A stretch of DNA of 64,000 nucleotides from Echinometra lucunter (Eukaryota > Echinodermata > Echinoidea > Camarodonta > Echinometridae). Both the position numbers and the translations under genes were made by a program. The notes under the pieces are model-generated. The model was not told the origin of the DNA. It ran no database searches and saw only the letters and a program-made list of their open reading frames with translations. The stretch is taken from assembly GCA_029962745.1 (NCBI GenBank), contig CM057162.1:6508655-6572654 (forward strand), written 5' to 3'. Below, piece after piece: positions 63,839-64,000 of the stretch. Positions within the stretch are counted from its first letter, which is position 1, and each line of letters begins with the position of its first letter.

Positions 63839-64000
63839 CTCCATCATCATCATCACCATCACCACCCCAATGGATTGGTCGATCATCATCATCATCACCA
63901 TCATCATCATCACCACCATCATCACACCACCATCGATCATCACATCTTCATCATCACCATCATCATCATCACCATCGATCAACATCATCATCACACCACC
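63839..64000. repeat. (CAT)n-rich microsatellite at window edge
   Basis: ATC/ACC units run to the last base, interrupted by CGATC. Confidence 0.93.

Larger units (their letters stand above)
58660..64000. other. No gene recognised; expected side of the missing glycerol kinase 5' exon
   Basis: No exon with the DQGT motif could be seen on the minus strand. The stretch contains CT microsatellites (61154-61172 and 62013-62053), G/C homopolymers (59556-59572, 63525-63545, 63568-63580) and a tRNA-like fragment. Confidence 0.6.

Overview
This is a eukaryotic nuclear DNA window from an animal. It is AT-rich, has intron-split genes with GT/AG splice sites, TTAGGG-type telomeric hexamers, many microsatellites, long G homopolymers, and many short terminal-inverted-repeat (TIR) elements and tRNA-derived SINEs. 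The gene content and repeat style suggest a marine invertebrate deuterostome, perhaps a sea urchin. That placement is an inference and was not tested by any search.

Three protein-coding genes were reconstructed exon by exon, each with a consistent reading phase across all junctions. (1) A 12-exon gene on the minus strand, 25008 down to 13187, encodes a 424-residue single-pass membrane protein. It has a short N-terminal ectodomain, one transmembrane segment and a tyrosine-kinase-like domain, the layout of STYK1/NOK. The beta-3 lysine is Arg, the HRD motif is HGN and no alpha-C glutamate is visible, so it is predicted to be a pseudokinase. (2) A complete 3-exon gene on the plus strand, 28847 to 30899, encodes a 152-residue CFAP68 (C11orf1) homologue, a ciliary doublet-microtubule inner protein. 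(3) Glycerol kinase lies on the minus strand, with 13 exons from 58659 down to 40708. They cover all but roughly the first 50 to 60 residues; the N-terminal exon was not found and probably lies past the right edge.

Layout. 1-5061: repeats, including an ACCAGTAGAAACC-rich tract and the 3' end of a LINE. 5062-8729: about 25 copies of a 137/153-bp satellite. 8851-13186: no gene, with nested hAT-like and palindromic MITEs. 13187-25008: the pseudokinase gene; its introns hold an antisense L1/Tx1-like LINE fragment interrupted by a TIR element filled with telomeric repeats, a SINE, and a duplicated block carrying a fragment of one of its own exons. 25009-28846: intergenic, between the divergent pseudokinase and CFAP68 genes. 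31355-40707: no gene recognised. 40708-58659: glycerol kinase, whose introns carry several TTAA-flanked piggyBac-like MITEs, one starting at intron position +10 of a 5' splice site and another splitting a dead duplicate of a coding exon. 58660-64000: no gene recognised.

The three genes are functionally unrelated (membrane signalling or scaffolding, ciliary axoneme, glycerol metabolism). The most distinctive content is the predicted pseudokinase, the telomere-repeat element, and the TTAA-element insertions around glycerol kinase exons.
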